Shown here one piece after another: positions 26,674 to 36,199 of a stretch of DNA of 64,000 bases. The stretch spans positions 1 to 64,000 of the forward strand of contig QQUE01000004.1 of assembly GCA_008501765.1 (NCBI GenBank), read 5' to 3'. Positions within the stretch are counted from its first letter, which is position 1, and each line of letters opens with the position of its first letter. Under the pieces are notes generated by a model. It did no database searches and was not told the origin of the DNA. It saw only the letters and a program-made list of their open reading frames with translations. This DNA comes from Calditrichota bacterium. GTDB lineage: Bacteria > Zhuqueibacterota > Zhuqueibacteria > Zhuqueibacterales > Geothermadaptataceae. The position numbers were made by a program, and so were the translations under genes.

Positions 26674-27904
26674 TAATATCTCCCAATTTCCGTTTTCTTT
26701 CAATTCCCAAAAGTGTTATATCATCTCTGTTTGGATTTAAATCTTGGTGTTTTGTTAACACGTCCAATATACTTTCAAAAATTTTATCTGTTGTCAATTG
26801 CATATTGTCCTGCATTATTTGGAACATGGCTTCATCCCCGAATTGGATGCCTTTCTCGATGGCATATTCGGCAATTCCATCGGTGAACGCAACGAAACAG
26901 TCCCCCTCTTGCAGGTCAATTTGTATTTCATCCCCGGAAAAATATTCATTTTCGTCCATCAATCCAAGCAATAGTCCGTCGGCCGGCAATAATTCCACTG
27001 ATTGGCGTTGACGGGAAAAAATAACCGGATGCGGAATTCCGGCATTCATAAACCGGCAATCCCCTGTTTTTATGTCGATTACCACCAGGAGCGCCGAAAC
27101 AAAAACTCCTGCTGGCAGGCTGCGGGCTAAAAATGCATTCATTCCGCGAAGAATTTCTGCCACAGTTGTTCTGGTATCAATATAGGCATTTATCGCAAAT
27201 TTCAGCAAAATCGTGATGAGTGCAGCCTGAATTCCGTGGCCGGTGATATCTGCCAGCAGCACTGCATATTTGTTATTTTTCAAAGGAATTATATTGTAAA
27301 AATCGCCGCCGATTTCCATTGCGGGAAGAAACTTTACCGTGAAATCAAAGATGTCCGATACCGGGAATGATTCAGGCAGCATTCGTGATTGCAAGTCACG
27401 CGCCAACTGCAACTCATTTTTAAATCTGTTTTGCGCCCGGGCCAGGGCATCAACATGGCTTTTGGCCGCGTCGAGATCCCGGATTTTCTTGTGCAATGTG
27501 CGGTTGAGTGAGCTGTTGGCAATACCGTTGCGAATTATCATGATAAGCCGGTTATTGTCCCACGGTTTTTCGATATACTGAAACAAGCCGACCGTATTTA
27601 TTCCTTTAATCGCGTTTTCTTTGTCCGCATATCCTGTGAGTAAAATCCGCGGAATTTCCGGAAACAGGACTTTAACTTGCTGAAGAAATTGCAAACCATC
27701 CATTTCCGGCATATAAAAATCAGAAAGCACAACATCAAATTCTTCTGCTTTTAATGCAGCCAAAGCTGCTCGCGGGCTTTGGAAAGTTTTAACTTCGTAA
27801 TCGGTCTCCATTTCTAAAATCATGCGCAGGCTTTCGGTCACCATTTTCTCATCGTCGAGGATGAGAACTTTAGGCCTGGTTGCATTGGATCCGGTGCTGC
27901 TCAC
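26666..27904 (-). CDS. Receiver-PP2C phosphatase (RsbU/SpoIIE type)
   Basis: 412 aa. A receiver domain (phospho-Asp62 in VVLSDFYMPEMDG) is joined by a coiled coil (ending NELQLARDLQSRMLP) to a PPM/SpoIIE serine phosphatase. Its motifs are AMEIGGDFYNI and ADITGHGIQAALIT (metal-binding Asp), FMNAGIPHPVIF, FTDGIAEY. Such proteins dephosphorylate anti-anti-sigma factors or STAS proteins in partner switching. None of those partners is in the window. Start overlaps the upstream kinase stop by 4 bp. It is probably activated by the kinases encoded on either side. Confidence 0.92.
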   Translation of the reverse strand: MSSTGSNATRPKVLILDDEKMVTESLRMILEMETDYEVKTFQSPRAALAALKAEEFDVVLSDFYMPEMDGLQFLQQVKVLFPEIPRILLTGYADKENAIKGINTVGLFQYIEKPWDNNRLIMIIRNGIANSSLNRTLHKKIRDLDAAKSHVDALARAQNRFKNELQLARDLQSRMLPESFPVSDIFDFTVKFLPAMEIGGDFYNIIPLKNNKYAVLLADITGHGIQAALITILLKFAINAYIDTRTTVAEILRGMNAFLARSLPAGVFVSALLVVIDIKTGDCRFMNAGIPHPVIFSRQRQSVELLPADGLLLGLMDENEYFSGDEIQIDLQEGDCFVAFTDGIAEYAIEKGIQFGDEAMFQIMQDNMQLTTDKIFESILDVLTKHQDLNPNRDDITLLGIERKRKLGDINE

Positions 27905-29496
27905 TTTTTACCTTTCTGCGGGCGCACAGGCAGGATGAAGCGGAAAGTGGTGCCCTTGCCGACTTTACTGTCTACCTCGATTTTACCGCCATGGCTTTCG
28001 ATAATATTGTAGACGATCGACAGCCCGAGTCCAGTTCCGACACCAACACCTTTCGTCGTAAATCCCGGATCAAATATGCGCTGCAAATCAGCGTCCTTGA
28101 TGCCTTTGCCAGAGTCGGTAAATGAAATGATGACGTGCTTATTTTTCAGCTCGGTTTTGATTGTTATTTTTCCCTTGCCCTCGATAGCCTGGATTCCATT
28201 GACCAGAATATTCATAAAGACCTGGTTAAGCTGGTTGGGATGACAACGCAACAGGGGCACATTCCCGTACTGTTTTTCGATCTCAATCAAGTTTTTCGTG
28301 TAATGATAAACCAGCATCAGCGTATTATCAATTCCCTCGTGCACATCAAATTCCGCAAGCACGGCCTCATCAAGGCGTGCGAATTTGCGTAAACTATTGA
28401 CGATGGCAATTATCCTCTTCGCGGCTGTTTTATTAACTGAATTCAATTTTATTGCCTGATCAAACAATGAGCAGAGTTGGGTATGTTCATCTTCGCCCTC
28501 CAGAATTCCAGCTTCATGGAAGAGGCCGTGCATTTTATCGACGATGCGGGTTATAATATCATTGTTGGCTGCCAAAACACCCAAAGGCGTGTTCATTTCG
28601 TGGGCAACTCCAGCCACCAGATTCCCCAGAGAAGCCATCTTTTCAGCCTGGATGAGTTGTGTTTGTTTTTGTTTGAGTTGCCGCGTGCGCTCTTCGACCC
28701 GGTGCTCCAAATTGTTTTTCGCTTCAATGAGATCGTTTTCAAGAGCCCGCTGCTCGGTCACATCCTGGACAATGCGTATCTCATACCAGGATTTGTCCGC
28801 ATCGAGGAGGTACGAAGAACCAAAGAGATAATATTTATGATTGCCCAATTCCCGTTCTTCAAAATAAGCGCCATGAGCAGAAATATAACACTGTTGTTTT
28901 TCCTGATCTTTAAATGGGCTGTGCAGCCATTCTTGCGAATTATTGCCATTTGAACCTTCAGGAAACATTTTTTTGAGGATATTGTTTTTGAATGTTACCA
29001 CCGGTTTACCTTTAGTCACCCGGATTACTGCCAATCCCAATGGCATCATGTTGAGAATGGTTTCAAAATTTTTGCGATGGGCTTTTGTCTCCTCCTCCAG
29101 CTTGCGGCGCTGGCTCACATCCCGGCAAATTCGTTGAATTATTTTTTTACTGCCGTACTCGATCAGGCATGAGCTGATATCAATATCGATTAATTTTCCA
29201 TGTTTGCCAAGAAAGTGCAACTGCCTGTTGTAACCAACACCTTCGGAGCGAACCCGACCGAACAGTTCCCGCGCTTCTTCAACTTCGTCCGGGGGATGCA
29301 GTTGCCAGATTTTTTTCTTCAGCAATTCTTTTTTCGAAAAACCGGTCACCTCAGAAACACGCTCATTGACAGAAATTATCGCTCCCGTTTCCGGGTCAAC
29401 ATCGATAATTGCGTCCATCGCCTGTTCAATTTTTTTGCGGTATTTCTCTTCCGATTCCCGCAATTTTTTTAATTCTTTGTCATCAATAAATGCCAT
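27901..29496 (-). CDS. PAS-domain sensor histidine kinase
   Basis: 531 aa, soluble. PAS units at about 17-130 and 140-250. A coiled coil leads into HisKA with His299 in NLVAGVAHEMNTPLG, and HATPase_c with NQVFMNILVNGIQAIEGKG, FTDSGKGIKDADLQRIFDPGF and GTGLGLSIVYNI. The C-terminal half closely resembles the 817-aa kinase of the same operon. First gene of the operon, ahead of the receiver-PP2C. The upstream intergenic stretch contains the 169-bp element at 29574. Confidence 0.9.
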   Translation of the reverse strand: MAFIDDKELKKLRESEEKYRKKIEQAMDAIIDVDPETGAIISVNERVSEVTGFSKKELLKKKIWQLHPPDEVEEARELFGRVRSEGVGYNRQLHFLGKHGKLIDIDISSCLIEYGSKKIIQRICRDVSQRRKLEEETKAHRKNFETILNMMPLGLAVIRVTKGKPVVTFKNNILKKMFPEGSNGNNSQEWLHSPFKDQEKQQCYISAHGAYFEERELGNHKYYLFGSSYLLDADKSWYEIRIVQDVTEQRALENDLIEAKNNLEHRVEERTRQLKQKQTQLIQAEKMASLGNLVAGVAHEMNTPLGVLAANNDIITRIVDKMHGLFHEAGILEGEDEHTQLCSLFDQAIKLNSVNKTAAKRIIAIVNSLRKFARLDEAVLAEFDVHEGIDNTLMLVYHYTKNLIEIEKQYGNVPLLRCHPNQLNQVFMNILVNGIQAIEGKGKITIKTELKNKHVIISFTDSGKGIKDADLQRIFDPGFTTKGVGVGTGLGLSIVYNIIESHGGKIEVDSKVGKGTTFRFILPVRPQKGKK

Positions 29497-29573
29497 GATG
29501 CTGCCTATTTTTCATATGAACGTGTTTTCCAAATCTCAAATCAATTTATATTCAACTTAAAAGTACTTTTAAG

Positions 29574-29742
29574 TTAACGTGAGTTCGATATAAGCTGTAA
29601 CATTCTTTACCAAACATAATTATAATAGAGCGAAGGCGTCTCGCCGAGCGTTTCGTGCGTTATCCTCGGCGGGACGCCTTCGGACTATATTCTATAATTA
29701 ATTCGTTTTGTCCCAATTCTTCTAATATCGAACTCGCGTTAA
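29574..29742. mobile_element. MITE-like element, copy A (169 bp)
   Basis: Terminal inverted repeats: left TTAACGTGAGTTCGATATAA, right ends as the complement TATCGAACTCGCGTTAA. TTAA stands at both ends, which looks like a target site. Inside, CGAAGGCGTCTCGCCGAG (29631-29648) and CTCGGCGGGACGCCTTCG (29665-29682) form an 18-bp hairpin with one G-U pair around a 16-nt loop. There is no coding capacity. Near-identical to 42158-42326 (about ten differences by eye), same length. Confidence 0.85.
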
Positions 29743-29765
29743 GTTAGAAAATGCGTCGAGACTGA

Positions 29766-30701
29766 TTAATTCTCCGGTCGGTTAAAAATAAAGAGCACAG
29801 GCCGGGTATCATTTTTGTCGTTCTGCCGCGCGGCGCCATTATTATCCAGAACCATGTAAACAAAATCATCATCAAGAAACAATCCTTCTGCGTGGCCATA
29901 TTCCATCTCTTCATACCGCCAGGCGGAATCGTTTTCTACGTGTGCATATGTCCATAGGGCTGTTTCCGTAATAGCCTTGTCGGAAAGGTCGATCTGCGTC
30001 ACAGCGCCAATAGCACGCTCCAGCGCAAAAAGATGCGTGCCGTCAAAATGCAACCCGGCATAGTCCGGCGTCCGTTTGCCAACAGCTGGAAGGATGGAGT
30101 GATCCTGTTTGGTGGCGACAATACTTTGCGGCATGGTGCCGGTATCCAGCCGGATCATGCCGCGCGGCTGCCGTTCGGCACAGAGCACAAACTGATTGCC
30201 TTCAATGCGTGTAAGCGCTTCAAAATTCGCATTTCGTCTCTGAAACAAGCCCGCCTTTTCACCAAAGGGCTTTAAATTTGGCGTTATCCATTCGACAATT
30301 TGACCACCGGCACTGATTTTTAGAATTCGGAAAGCCTGCTCGCTCACCAGATAAAAATTACCTGCCGGATCGACAGTAATTCCTTCAAAATCAAGGAAAT
30401 CGATCCCATCCAATTCGGGTGCTTCAAATTTTATAAATGGAATCAAGCGCCCGGTTTTATTTTCCAAATCGACATCGAGATAAAAAATCGTGTGATCGTG
30501 ATCATCGGAAACCGTAAACAGGCTGTCATTGCGCATAATTAAACCGGAGGGTTCTACAGGTTCGGAATAATCAATGGCAACAGCTGCGACAAGTTCAAGG
30601 ATTTTGGTATCAAGTTTAGCCAAATAATCAAACTGACTTGTTTCCTGCTCTCCCGTACAAGAAAATAGAAAAAAAAATAACAGCCACAGAGACTTTTTCA
30701 T
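29766..30701 (-). CDS. Phytase-like/SdiA-regulated-type lipoprotein
   Basis: 311 aa. Short lipoprotein signal MKKSLWLLFFFLFSC (Cys15). Body is a beta-propeller with LDFEGITVDPAGNFYLVSEQ, NANFEALTRIEGNQFVLCAER, and an acidic EEMEYGHAEGLFLDD. This matches the esterase-like/phytase-like propeller family (SdiA-regulated/PF13449 type) in which acidic residues bind Ca. The function in this organism is unknown. It follows the cNMP-binding gene by 48 bp on the same strand and may be in the operon 34012-29766. Confidence 0.72.
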   Translation of the reverse strand: MKKSLWLLFFFLFSCTGEQETSQFDYLAKLDTKILELVAAVAIDYSEPVEPSGLIMRNDSLFTVSDDHDHTIFYLDVDLENKTGRLIPFIKFEAPELDGIDFLDFEGITVDPAGNFYLVSEQAFRILKISAGGQIVEWITPNLKPFGEKAGLFQRRNANFEALTRIEGNQFVLCAERQPRGMIRLDTGTMPQSIVATKQDHSILPAVGKRTPDYAGLHFDGTHLFALERAIGAVTQIDLSDKAITETALWTYAHVENDSAWRYEEMEYGHAEGLFLDDDFVYMVLDNNGAARQNDKNDTRPVLFIFNRPEN

Positions 30702-30749
30702 ATAAACCCTTCTTTTGCGAGTCTTTCCACTTTTGGTTCCTACTTTTTA

Positions 30750-31172
30750 TTATGCCGTGCGCGTTAAAAGAGCACGCAATCGTTTTGACATCGATTTTAA
30801 AATACCTTCGGTGATGCGTTGGTGGTCGGCCAGTAAATCGAAAAAATCTTCCCGTTCAATTCGCAGCAGGTGGGATTCCTGCAGACAAGTGGCGGTCACA
30901 ATCCGTGGTTCATCATCGAAGAGCGCCCAGGTACCAAACACATCTTTTCGTTGGGCAATCATCACCTCGTCGCCATTGCGGTGCAGCCGCACTTTACCGT
31001 CGATTACCAGAAACATCGCCTCCGAAGCATCACCGAGACTATAAATTTTTTCGTCAGCCGGGAATGTCATTTCCTCAGTAATCATCGCAATGTAGGACAA
31101 GTCTTCACTGGAAGCAAACTCAAAAATATCCACGTCCTGCAAAAATATTACTTTTTCAACAACAGTGAGCAT
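30750..31172 (-). CDS. Cyclic-nucleotide-binding domain protein
   Basis: 140 aa, a single cNMP-binding beta-barrel: IFEFASSEDLSYIA, then a phosphate-binding-cassette region ending ALFDDEPRIVTATC (the Arg and acidic residues fit but the GE.ALL. consensus is degenerate). No HTH follows. It starts 11 bp after the HEAT-repeat transporter stop, so it is probably co-transcribed. Such domains are often fused to or next to Npt-type transporters in other bacteria. Ligand not predicted. Confidence 0.8.
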   Translation of the reverse strand: MLTVVEKVIFLQDVDIFEFASSEDLSYIAMITEEMTFPADEKIYSLGDASEAMFLVIDGKVRLHRNGDEVMIAQRKDVFGTWALFDDEPRIVTATCLQESHLLRIEREDFFDLLADHQRITEGILKSMSKRLRALLTRTA

Positions 31173-31183
31173 CGTCTGGTATC

Positions 31184-34012
31184 CTACTTCATTTGGTCAA
31201 GTGCGAACTGGGCGGATTGGCAAATTTTGTAGTCATTATCATTCACCAAAGATTGAACATGCGCTACATCAAAACTAATTTTACTTGCTGCGAGCCAGTA
31301 GAGCGTGCAGCATTTAAGCCAATTGTCGTTACCGTCCAATATTTTATTATAACAGTTTTTTCTGGTGATGCTGGTGTTTTTTGTTTTAAATTGCTGCCCT
31401 GAAAGCAGATTGTCCAATGATGGCGATTCAATTATAGGAATAATAAAAGCTTTCAGGTCAGAATCCAACACATTTTCGAGATATTCGATCGCATTCGCGC
31501 GAGCATCAGAATGTCCCCCATGGATGGCTTTATAAGCATTACGCAAGTCATTGCCTTCCAATTTTGACAATCCGAGAAACCGGAAAAGTCGTTTGAGCGA
31601 GTCATCCAGGCGTTCTCGCAGTGTTTTTTCCAAAAGCGACGAGGCTTGCAAAGCCGCTGCGGACAAGGGTGGTTTGCGTTTACCCTTCACAAACTCTTTT
31701 ACTATTGTATTGTGAATGCTTAAAATCGCAAAATTATCCAGATAGGCCATTTGTTCCTGCCATATTTTCTCTTGCACAATCCTGCCGTTAAAATTAAGCA
31801 ACGGAAAATTTTCGTGCAAATTACTCAACGCTTTTACAATTTGCCGGCGGACGGGCTGGTCGGCATTGTCGAGTGCATCAAACAAAACATTGACAACAGC
31901 CTGTGTTCCGATAAGCGCTAAAACACGCGGGATGGCGATTTTAATATTGGGTGGACTATCTGAATCTTGCAATGCCTTCGTCAAAATTTCAACATTATCC
32001 TCGCCACACTCTGCCAGGGCTTCACGGGCGTATTTTCGCAAACGCGGGGCGTCAAGAAATTGTAGCAGTTTTAAACTGAACTCTTCGGAACAGGTTTTCC
32101 CTGCACTCATTATGGCTGCAATTTGCACATTCATATTCGCATCATCGAGCAACTCACGCAGGATTGGATACAATTCCTCCAAATTGGCCATGCCAATTAC
32201 CTGGACAATATTAATTTTAGTATGAATTTTATCTTCAAAATTGTAGGTATTTTTTTGCAGCTTTACCTGAATTTTATGAACGATAGGCGCAATGGCAATT
32301 TTATCGATAAGGGAAGGGTTTTCCTCCATTTGCATGGCTGCACACATAATAGCTGAATTTTGAACGTGGATATCATCGTGAACCAGGGCTTTTTCAAGGG
32401 TTGCTATCGGATCCAAAGAATGCTTGCACAAATGGTGCAATGCGGCAACGCGTTCTTCGTGGGAGCCGGATTCAAGCAAGGCCGCTGCTTCGTAAACAAG
32501 ATCATTATCGTAGTTGGAAATAATTGAAAGGACTTTTACTTTCACCTCACTGGATGGATGGGCAATGAGCTTGCGAAAATATGGCAAAAAGCGCTCATTT
32601 TTAACATTTTCGAGCAGGTCGAGAACATAAAGTATCCGCCGTTCATTTTTGCCATCCAAAACTTTTATCATCGAATCAATAACCGCAGCGTCATCGAGAT
32701 TGACAGTTTGCGTTTCGAGATCGATCGACCTTTGTTCGATAGCAGTGCGAAAAGATTCCACATATTCAGCTTTTAATTTATAATTCAGATAGAGCCAAAT
32801 GAAAATCAAAACAACGCTGATTGCGCTGATATAGCCGATATGCAGCTTAAAACCGAGGGTTATTATAATCAGCAATAGACCGCTCAAACCGGTAGAAAAA
32901 TTATCGATAAATACATCGATGAATGTTTTCACTTTATTTTTCACAGCCGCCGGAATGGGCAAGCTAACCAGTTCGAGACCGGCTTTATTTACCGACTGTT
33001 TAAATGCCCCTTCACTGACTTTCATCAGAATGGCGGCCCAAAGCGCTGGATTAAAAATAATCAAAATCGCCCCGGTGAGCACCCCCACCGGCAAAATAAA
33101 CAGGGACGTGCCGACCCCGAAATATTTTAAAATCCGGCTGGTAAAGAACACCTGAATCAGCAATGAAAAAATACTGAGATTGGAGAGCCAGAAACCGAAA
33201 AATGCAGTGAGCTCGTCCTTGTCCGTAATCGATTCGACTGCAATGGCATTAAATTGATAATCCACCAAATTCGCCACCAGGACGCTGATGCCCACGATGC
33301 TGGCGAGAAAACTCAAGTGTTTTGAGCGAAAAATTAAACTTAAAGCGCTTTTTTCAGAGGATTTTTGTTGCAATCGTTTTTGTTGCTGCATGCGCTCGCG
33401 GTAGTTATTGCGGGCACTTATTTTCCACACGAATTGAATGATCACCATGCAAATTGAAAGAAAAAACACACAAACGAGAATAAGATTGGCAGTCCCGACG
33501 ATGGCAGCAAAAAATTTTGTGAGATATCCCCCAAGAATTCCACCGGCAATGGCGCCGGCGCCGACGAATCCGAACAAACGACGTGCTTCCCGCGCATTGA
33601 AAACATAATTGGCCAACAACCAGAACTGCGAGGTGATGATCACCGCAAAAATGGCCACCCAGACATAGAAAAAATAAATAAACCAACCGGCAGAATACTC
33701 AAAATGGAGCAGTGTCCAGAAGCCCAAAAGTTGCGCAATAATAATTCCTGTTGCGCTTAAAATCAACCTGTTTAAGCGAATATGATTGGCAAATTTCGAA
33801 TAAATGACTGTCACCAATGCGGCCAAAATCGCCACGAGGGTAAAAGCGTAGGGTAATTGCTCCACGCCAAAACGGGTAAGAAATAACGAATTGCGAACCG
33901 GTTTGATTATCAGCAAAGAGGCAATCAGCAAAAATATATACGAAAACATCAGAAGAGCGCGCAGCCCCTCCCCTTCGCGAATGTCAAATACCCGGCTTAA
34001 TAGTTTATGCAT
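31184..34012 (-). CDS. Npt1/Npt2-type transporter with C-terminal HEAT repeats
   Basis: 942 aa. The first about 430 residues form about 11-12 membrane helices and resemble ATP/ADP translocases and MFS carriers (start GEGLRALLMFSYIFLLIAS, KPVRNSLFLTRFG). The C-terminal about 500 residues, likely cytoplasmic, are HEAT/armadillo repeats (for example SHEERVAALHHLCKHSLDP, LAECGEDNVEILTKAL). The substrate is unknown; key ADP/ATP translocase residues were not checked. First gene of an operon with a cNMP-binding protein. The window has a second, shorter member at 38792. Confidence 0.75.
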   Translation of the reverse strand: MHKLLSRVFDIREGEGLRALLMFSYIFLLIASLLIIKPVRNSLFLTRFGVEQLPYAFTLVAILAALVTVIYSKFANHIRLNRLILSATGIIIAQLLGFWTLLHFEYSAGWFIYFFYVWVAIFAVIITSQFWLLANYVFNAREARRLFGFVGAGAIAGGILGGYLTKFFAAIVGTANLILVCVFFLSICMVIIQFVWKISARNNYRERMQQQKRLQQKSSEKSALSLIFRSKHLSFLASIVGISVLVANLVDYQFNAIAVESITDKDELTAFFGFWLSNLSIFSLLIQVFFTSRILKYFGVGTSLFILPVGVLTGAILIIFNPALWAAILMKVSEGAFKQSVNKAGLELVSLPIPAAVKNKVKTFIDVFIDNFSTGLSGLLLIIITLGFKLHIGYISAISVVLIFIWLYLNYKLKAEYVESFRTAIEQRSIDLETQTVNLDDAAVIDSMIKVLDGKNERRILYVLDLLENVKNERFLPYFRKLIAHPSSEVKVKVLSIISNYDNDLVYEAAALLESGSHEERVAALHHLCKHSLDPIATLEKALVHDDIHVQNSAIMCAAMQMEENPSLIDKIAIAPIVHKIQVKLQKNTYNFEDKIHTKINIVQVIGMANLEELYPILRELLDDANMNVQIAAIMSAGKTCSEEFSLKLLQFLDAPRLRKYAREALAECGEDNVEILTKALQDSDSPPNIKIAIPRVLALIGTQAVVNVLFDALDNADQPVRRQIVKALSNLHENFPLLNFNGRIVQEKIWQEQMAYLDNFAILSIHNTIVKEFVKGKRKPPLSAAALQASSLLEKTLRERLDDSLKRLFRFLGLSKLEGNDLRNAYKAIHGGHSDARANAIEYLENVLDSDLKAFIIPIIESPSLDNLLSGQQFKTKNTSITRKNCYNKILDGNDNWLKCCTLYWLAASKISFDVAHVQSLVNDNDYKICQSAQFALDQMK

Positions 34013-34566
34013 AAAGATGTTTGAAGATTGAAAAGTTGGAATGTTGACACGTTTTAAGTTGCGGCAAATTTAATATTTAGTTGGGATAAATACAAGCGGA
34101 GTGTGGGAGGAAAACAATCATTCACCAATAAGCACCGTACAATTTTCAATTTATTAGATTAGGAGCAAGATTGGCGAAGTTTTAAGAATCGCAAATTCCA
34201 TGCAAGGAAATAGTGGTTTCAACAGCATGTTCGGGATTTTTTGGACTCTCCGCTGTCTTAGTTATTAACGCATTGCACCTGTATCGCACGACCGGCGTAC
34301 TGAAGTTCAAATTGCAGGGGCCATGTTTGTATCAAGTAGAATCTATTCACGGAGATTGTGGCTACAAGAATAATGGAGTAAAGATGATACACAAACCCCG
34401 CCTGTTGATAATTGTACTAACAATTTTATCGTACTATTCAGCAATGGGTTTTACTAATTCAGCCTTTAAATGTGTATTGTCTACCGCTCCTATATGCCAA
34501 TATTTTATAAGCACCTGACGATTTAGTATTAATTCGCTATCTGTGAAATAAAAAGAGGAATCTTTC
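34013..34566. other. Intergenic region, 554 bp
   Basis: Divergent: the transporter to the left, a PorV-like gene to the right. A 44-codon ORF at 34384-34518 (preceded by GGAG, N-terminus hydrophobic: MIHKPRLLIIVLTILSYYSA) might code a tiny membrane or secreted peptide, but support is weak. Nothing else recognised. Confidence 0.45.
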
Positions 34567-35610
34567 ATGTATTACGGTCTTTTGCTTGTTTTCAGTCTCT
34601 TACCGTCCCTGCTTTATGCTCAACAGTCTAGCCTCGATTATTTCCTCATTCACCCCGCCAGCGCCCGCAATCTGGCCATGGGTGAGTCTTTGGTCGCCTT
34701 GTCTGGTGGCATCGAGAGCGTCAATGAAAATCCTGCCGGATTAAATGGCATGACGAGTCAATGGGCGGCGCGCTTAACGCGCCGGCCACCGCAGCACAAT
34801 CTCCTCTTCGCAAACGATGATTTTTCACGCTATCACTATTTTACCGCAGCCTGGCGCTACAACGCGACCAATACCTTTGCCGTTCAATACAATGATGCCG
34901 ATTTCTTTGCGCTTGAGAATCTGCCTCTGGGCCAAGGTACTGGGAGTGATCGCTACACAGCCACCGTCATTGGAATAACCTGGGCGCACCAGTTAACGAG
35001 AGAGTTGCATTTTGGTATCACCGGCAAACGCATCGTCAGTCATTACTACAACACCGCAACGAGTTTTGCCGGTGACATGGGCCTGCTCTTTCATAAAAGA
35101 GAAATAATTCGCAACCAAAGTCTTGTGGGCGATTTCAATCTGGCGGCGAGCCTCAGTCATGTCGGCCAGGGAATTGCGTACATCGTTGAATCGCAAAAAG
35201 ACCCGCTACCCCGGCATTTGCAAACGGGTTTTGTCCTCGGTATTCAATCCACCAGAAAACACGCCCAATTAGCAAATCCAATTTGGGGGGCACACCTGGC
35301 CGCCAGCTATCAAAAAAGCTTTCAGCCTGAAAATGAAAACTGGGAGTGGGGAACCGGGATGGAATTTGACCTGCTTCAACTTGTCTTTATGCGATTTGGA
35401 TACCACGCAGTCCGGCCAGCTATCTCCGGGCTGCTGCCAAATAAAAAATTTGAAACTGGCATGACTTATGGCGGTGGGGTGAGAGTTCCGTTGGAAAAAT
35501 TTTTAAAATCACACATCCCGCTAACCTGTCGATTTGATTTTAGCTCATCGCCACAGGGTACGTATATTGAGCGTTATTCAATGTATTCTTTTATGATGGA
35601 ATTTCGTTAA
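34567..35610 (+). CDS. PorV/PorQ-like outer-membrane protein
   Basis: 347 aa. Signal peptide MYYGLLLVFSLLPSLLYAQ. The mature N-terminus has ARNLAMGESLVALSGGIESV followed by NENPAGL, the signature of the PorV/PorQ (UPF0164) barrel family related to FadL. Beta-strands follow through the length, ending with aromatic MEFR. In Bacteroidetes the family includes type 9 secretion components, but no other T9SS genes are here, so the role is open. Isolated gene; ends before the hairpin at 35651. Confidence 0.7.
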   Translation: MYYGLLLVFSLLPSLLYAQQSSLDYFLIHPASARNLAMGESLVALSGGIESVNENPAGLNGMTSQWAARLTRRPPQHNLLFANDDFSRYHYFTAAWRYNATNTFAVQYNDADFFALENLPLGQGTGSDRYTATVIGITWAHQLTRELHFGITGKRIVSHYYNTATSFAGDMGLLFHKREIIRNQSLVGDFNLAASLSHVGQGIAYIVESQKDPLPRHLQTGFVLGIQSTRKHAQLANPIWGAHLAASYQKSFQPENENWEWGTGMEFDLLQLVFMRFGYHAVRPAISGLLPNKKFETGMTYGGGVRVPLEKFLKSHIPLTCRFDFSSSPQGTYIERYSMYSFMMEFR

Positions 35611-35650
35611 TTTTAGGATGTATTTTATTAAGAAGAAAATTATTTTTTTC

Positions 35651-35678
35651 AAATGTCCCACTTTGAATGGGGACATTT
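35651..35678. terminator. Hairpin after the PorV-like gene
   Basis: AAATGTCCC (35651-35659) and GGGACATTT (35670-35678) pair perfectly with a 10-nt loop. No long T-run, so it could be a terminator or a dispersed repeat; loop ACTTTGAATG resembles the CACTTTGGAAGTG loop region of the REP-like hairpins. Confidence 0.45.
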
Positions 35679-35748
35679 GCTGTTTATACAAAAACCTTTG
35701 ATTTGATAGGGTGTTGGATTATTTGGCTAAAAATCAAAAGGACAGGCA

Positions 35749-36120
35749 ATGCGCACTTCTAATCGTCTTGTATTTATAATTCTATTTGCCAGCTTCATTT
35801 TGCATACTTGTGCATTCCACCAGGGAGCCACAAAGATGACCGGCGTAAAAAATAGTGAAAAACTAATAGGCCAGACAGAAGAGAAAAATAAAAAGGAAGA
35901 ACGTGGCTCAATAGGGCCGGTTTTATTTTTCGGTTTCATTGGATCAATACTAGGTAAAGCCATGGTGCCTAAAATGGAGATAGGTCGAATTAACCTCAAT
36001 TACTCGGAAAAGGAGCAAATAGGCATCTATTTCGGATTTTTTGTTGGCGCTATCGTTGGCTACAAGATTAGCAAGACAGGCAAAGAAAGAAAAGATGAAG
36101 ACTCAGAGAGGTCATTGTAA
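35749..36120 (+). CDS. Probable small lipoprotein with glycine-rich helices
   Basis: 123 aa. N-terminal signal ends with LHTC (Cys21), a weak lipobox. Two hydrophobic Gly-rich stretches, GPVLFFGFIGSILGKA and IGIYFGFFVGAIVGYK, look like a glycine-zipper pair. A central charged Glu/Lys stretch separates signal and helices. No family recognised. ATG 35749 follows AAAAGGACAGGC. Not next to any related gene. Confidence 0.55.
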   Translation: MRTSNRLVFIILFASFILHTCAFHQGATKMTGVKNSEKLIGQTEEKNKKEERGSIGPVLFFGFIGSILGKAMVPKMEIGRINLNYSEKEQIGIYFGFFVGAIVGYKISKTGKERKDEDSERSL

Positions 36121-36199
36121 TAATTATTGGGAAAATACAAGCGGAGTGTGGAAGAACATTTTAAGATGTTCTGTCTGCTTGAAACATCAATATAGTGCG

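Noticed and set aside
34384-34518. 44-codon ORF with a hydrophobic N-terminus
   Set aside because: GGAG precedes it, but there is no known match and the surrounding gap is not gene-like; left as a note only.
34567-35610. Evidence for a type 9 secretion system
   Set aside because: The PorV-like barrel alone is not enough; no PorU, SprA, GldK-N or C-terminal sorting domains are visible in the window.
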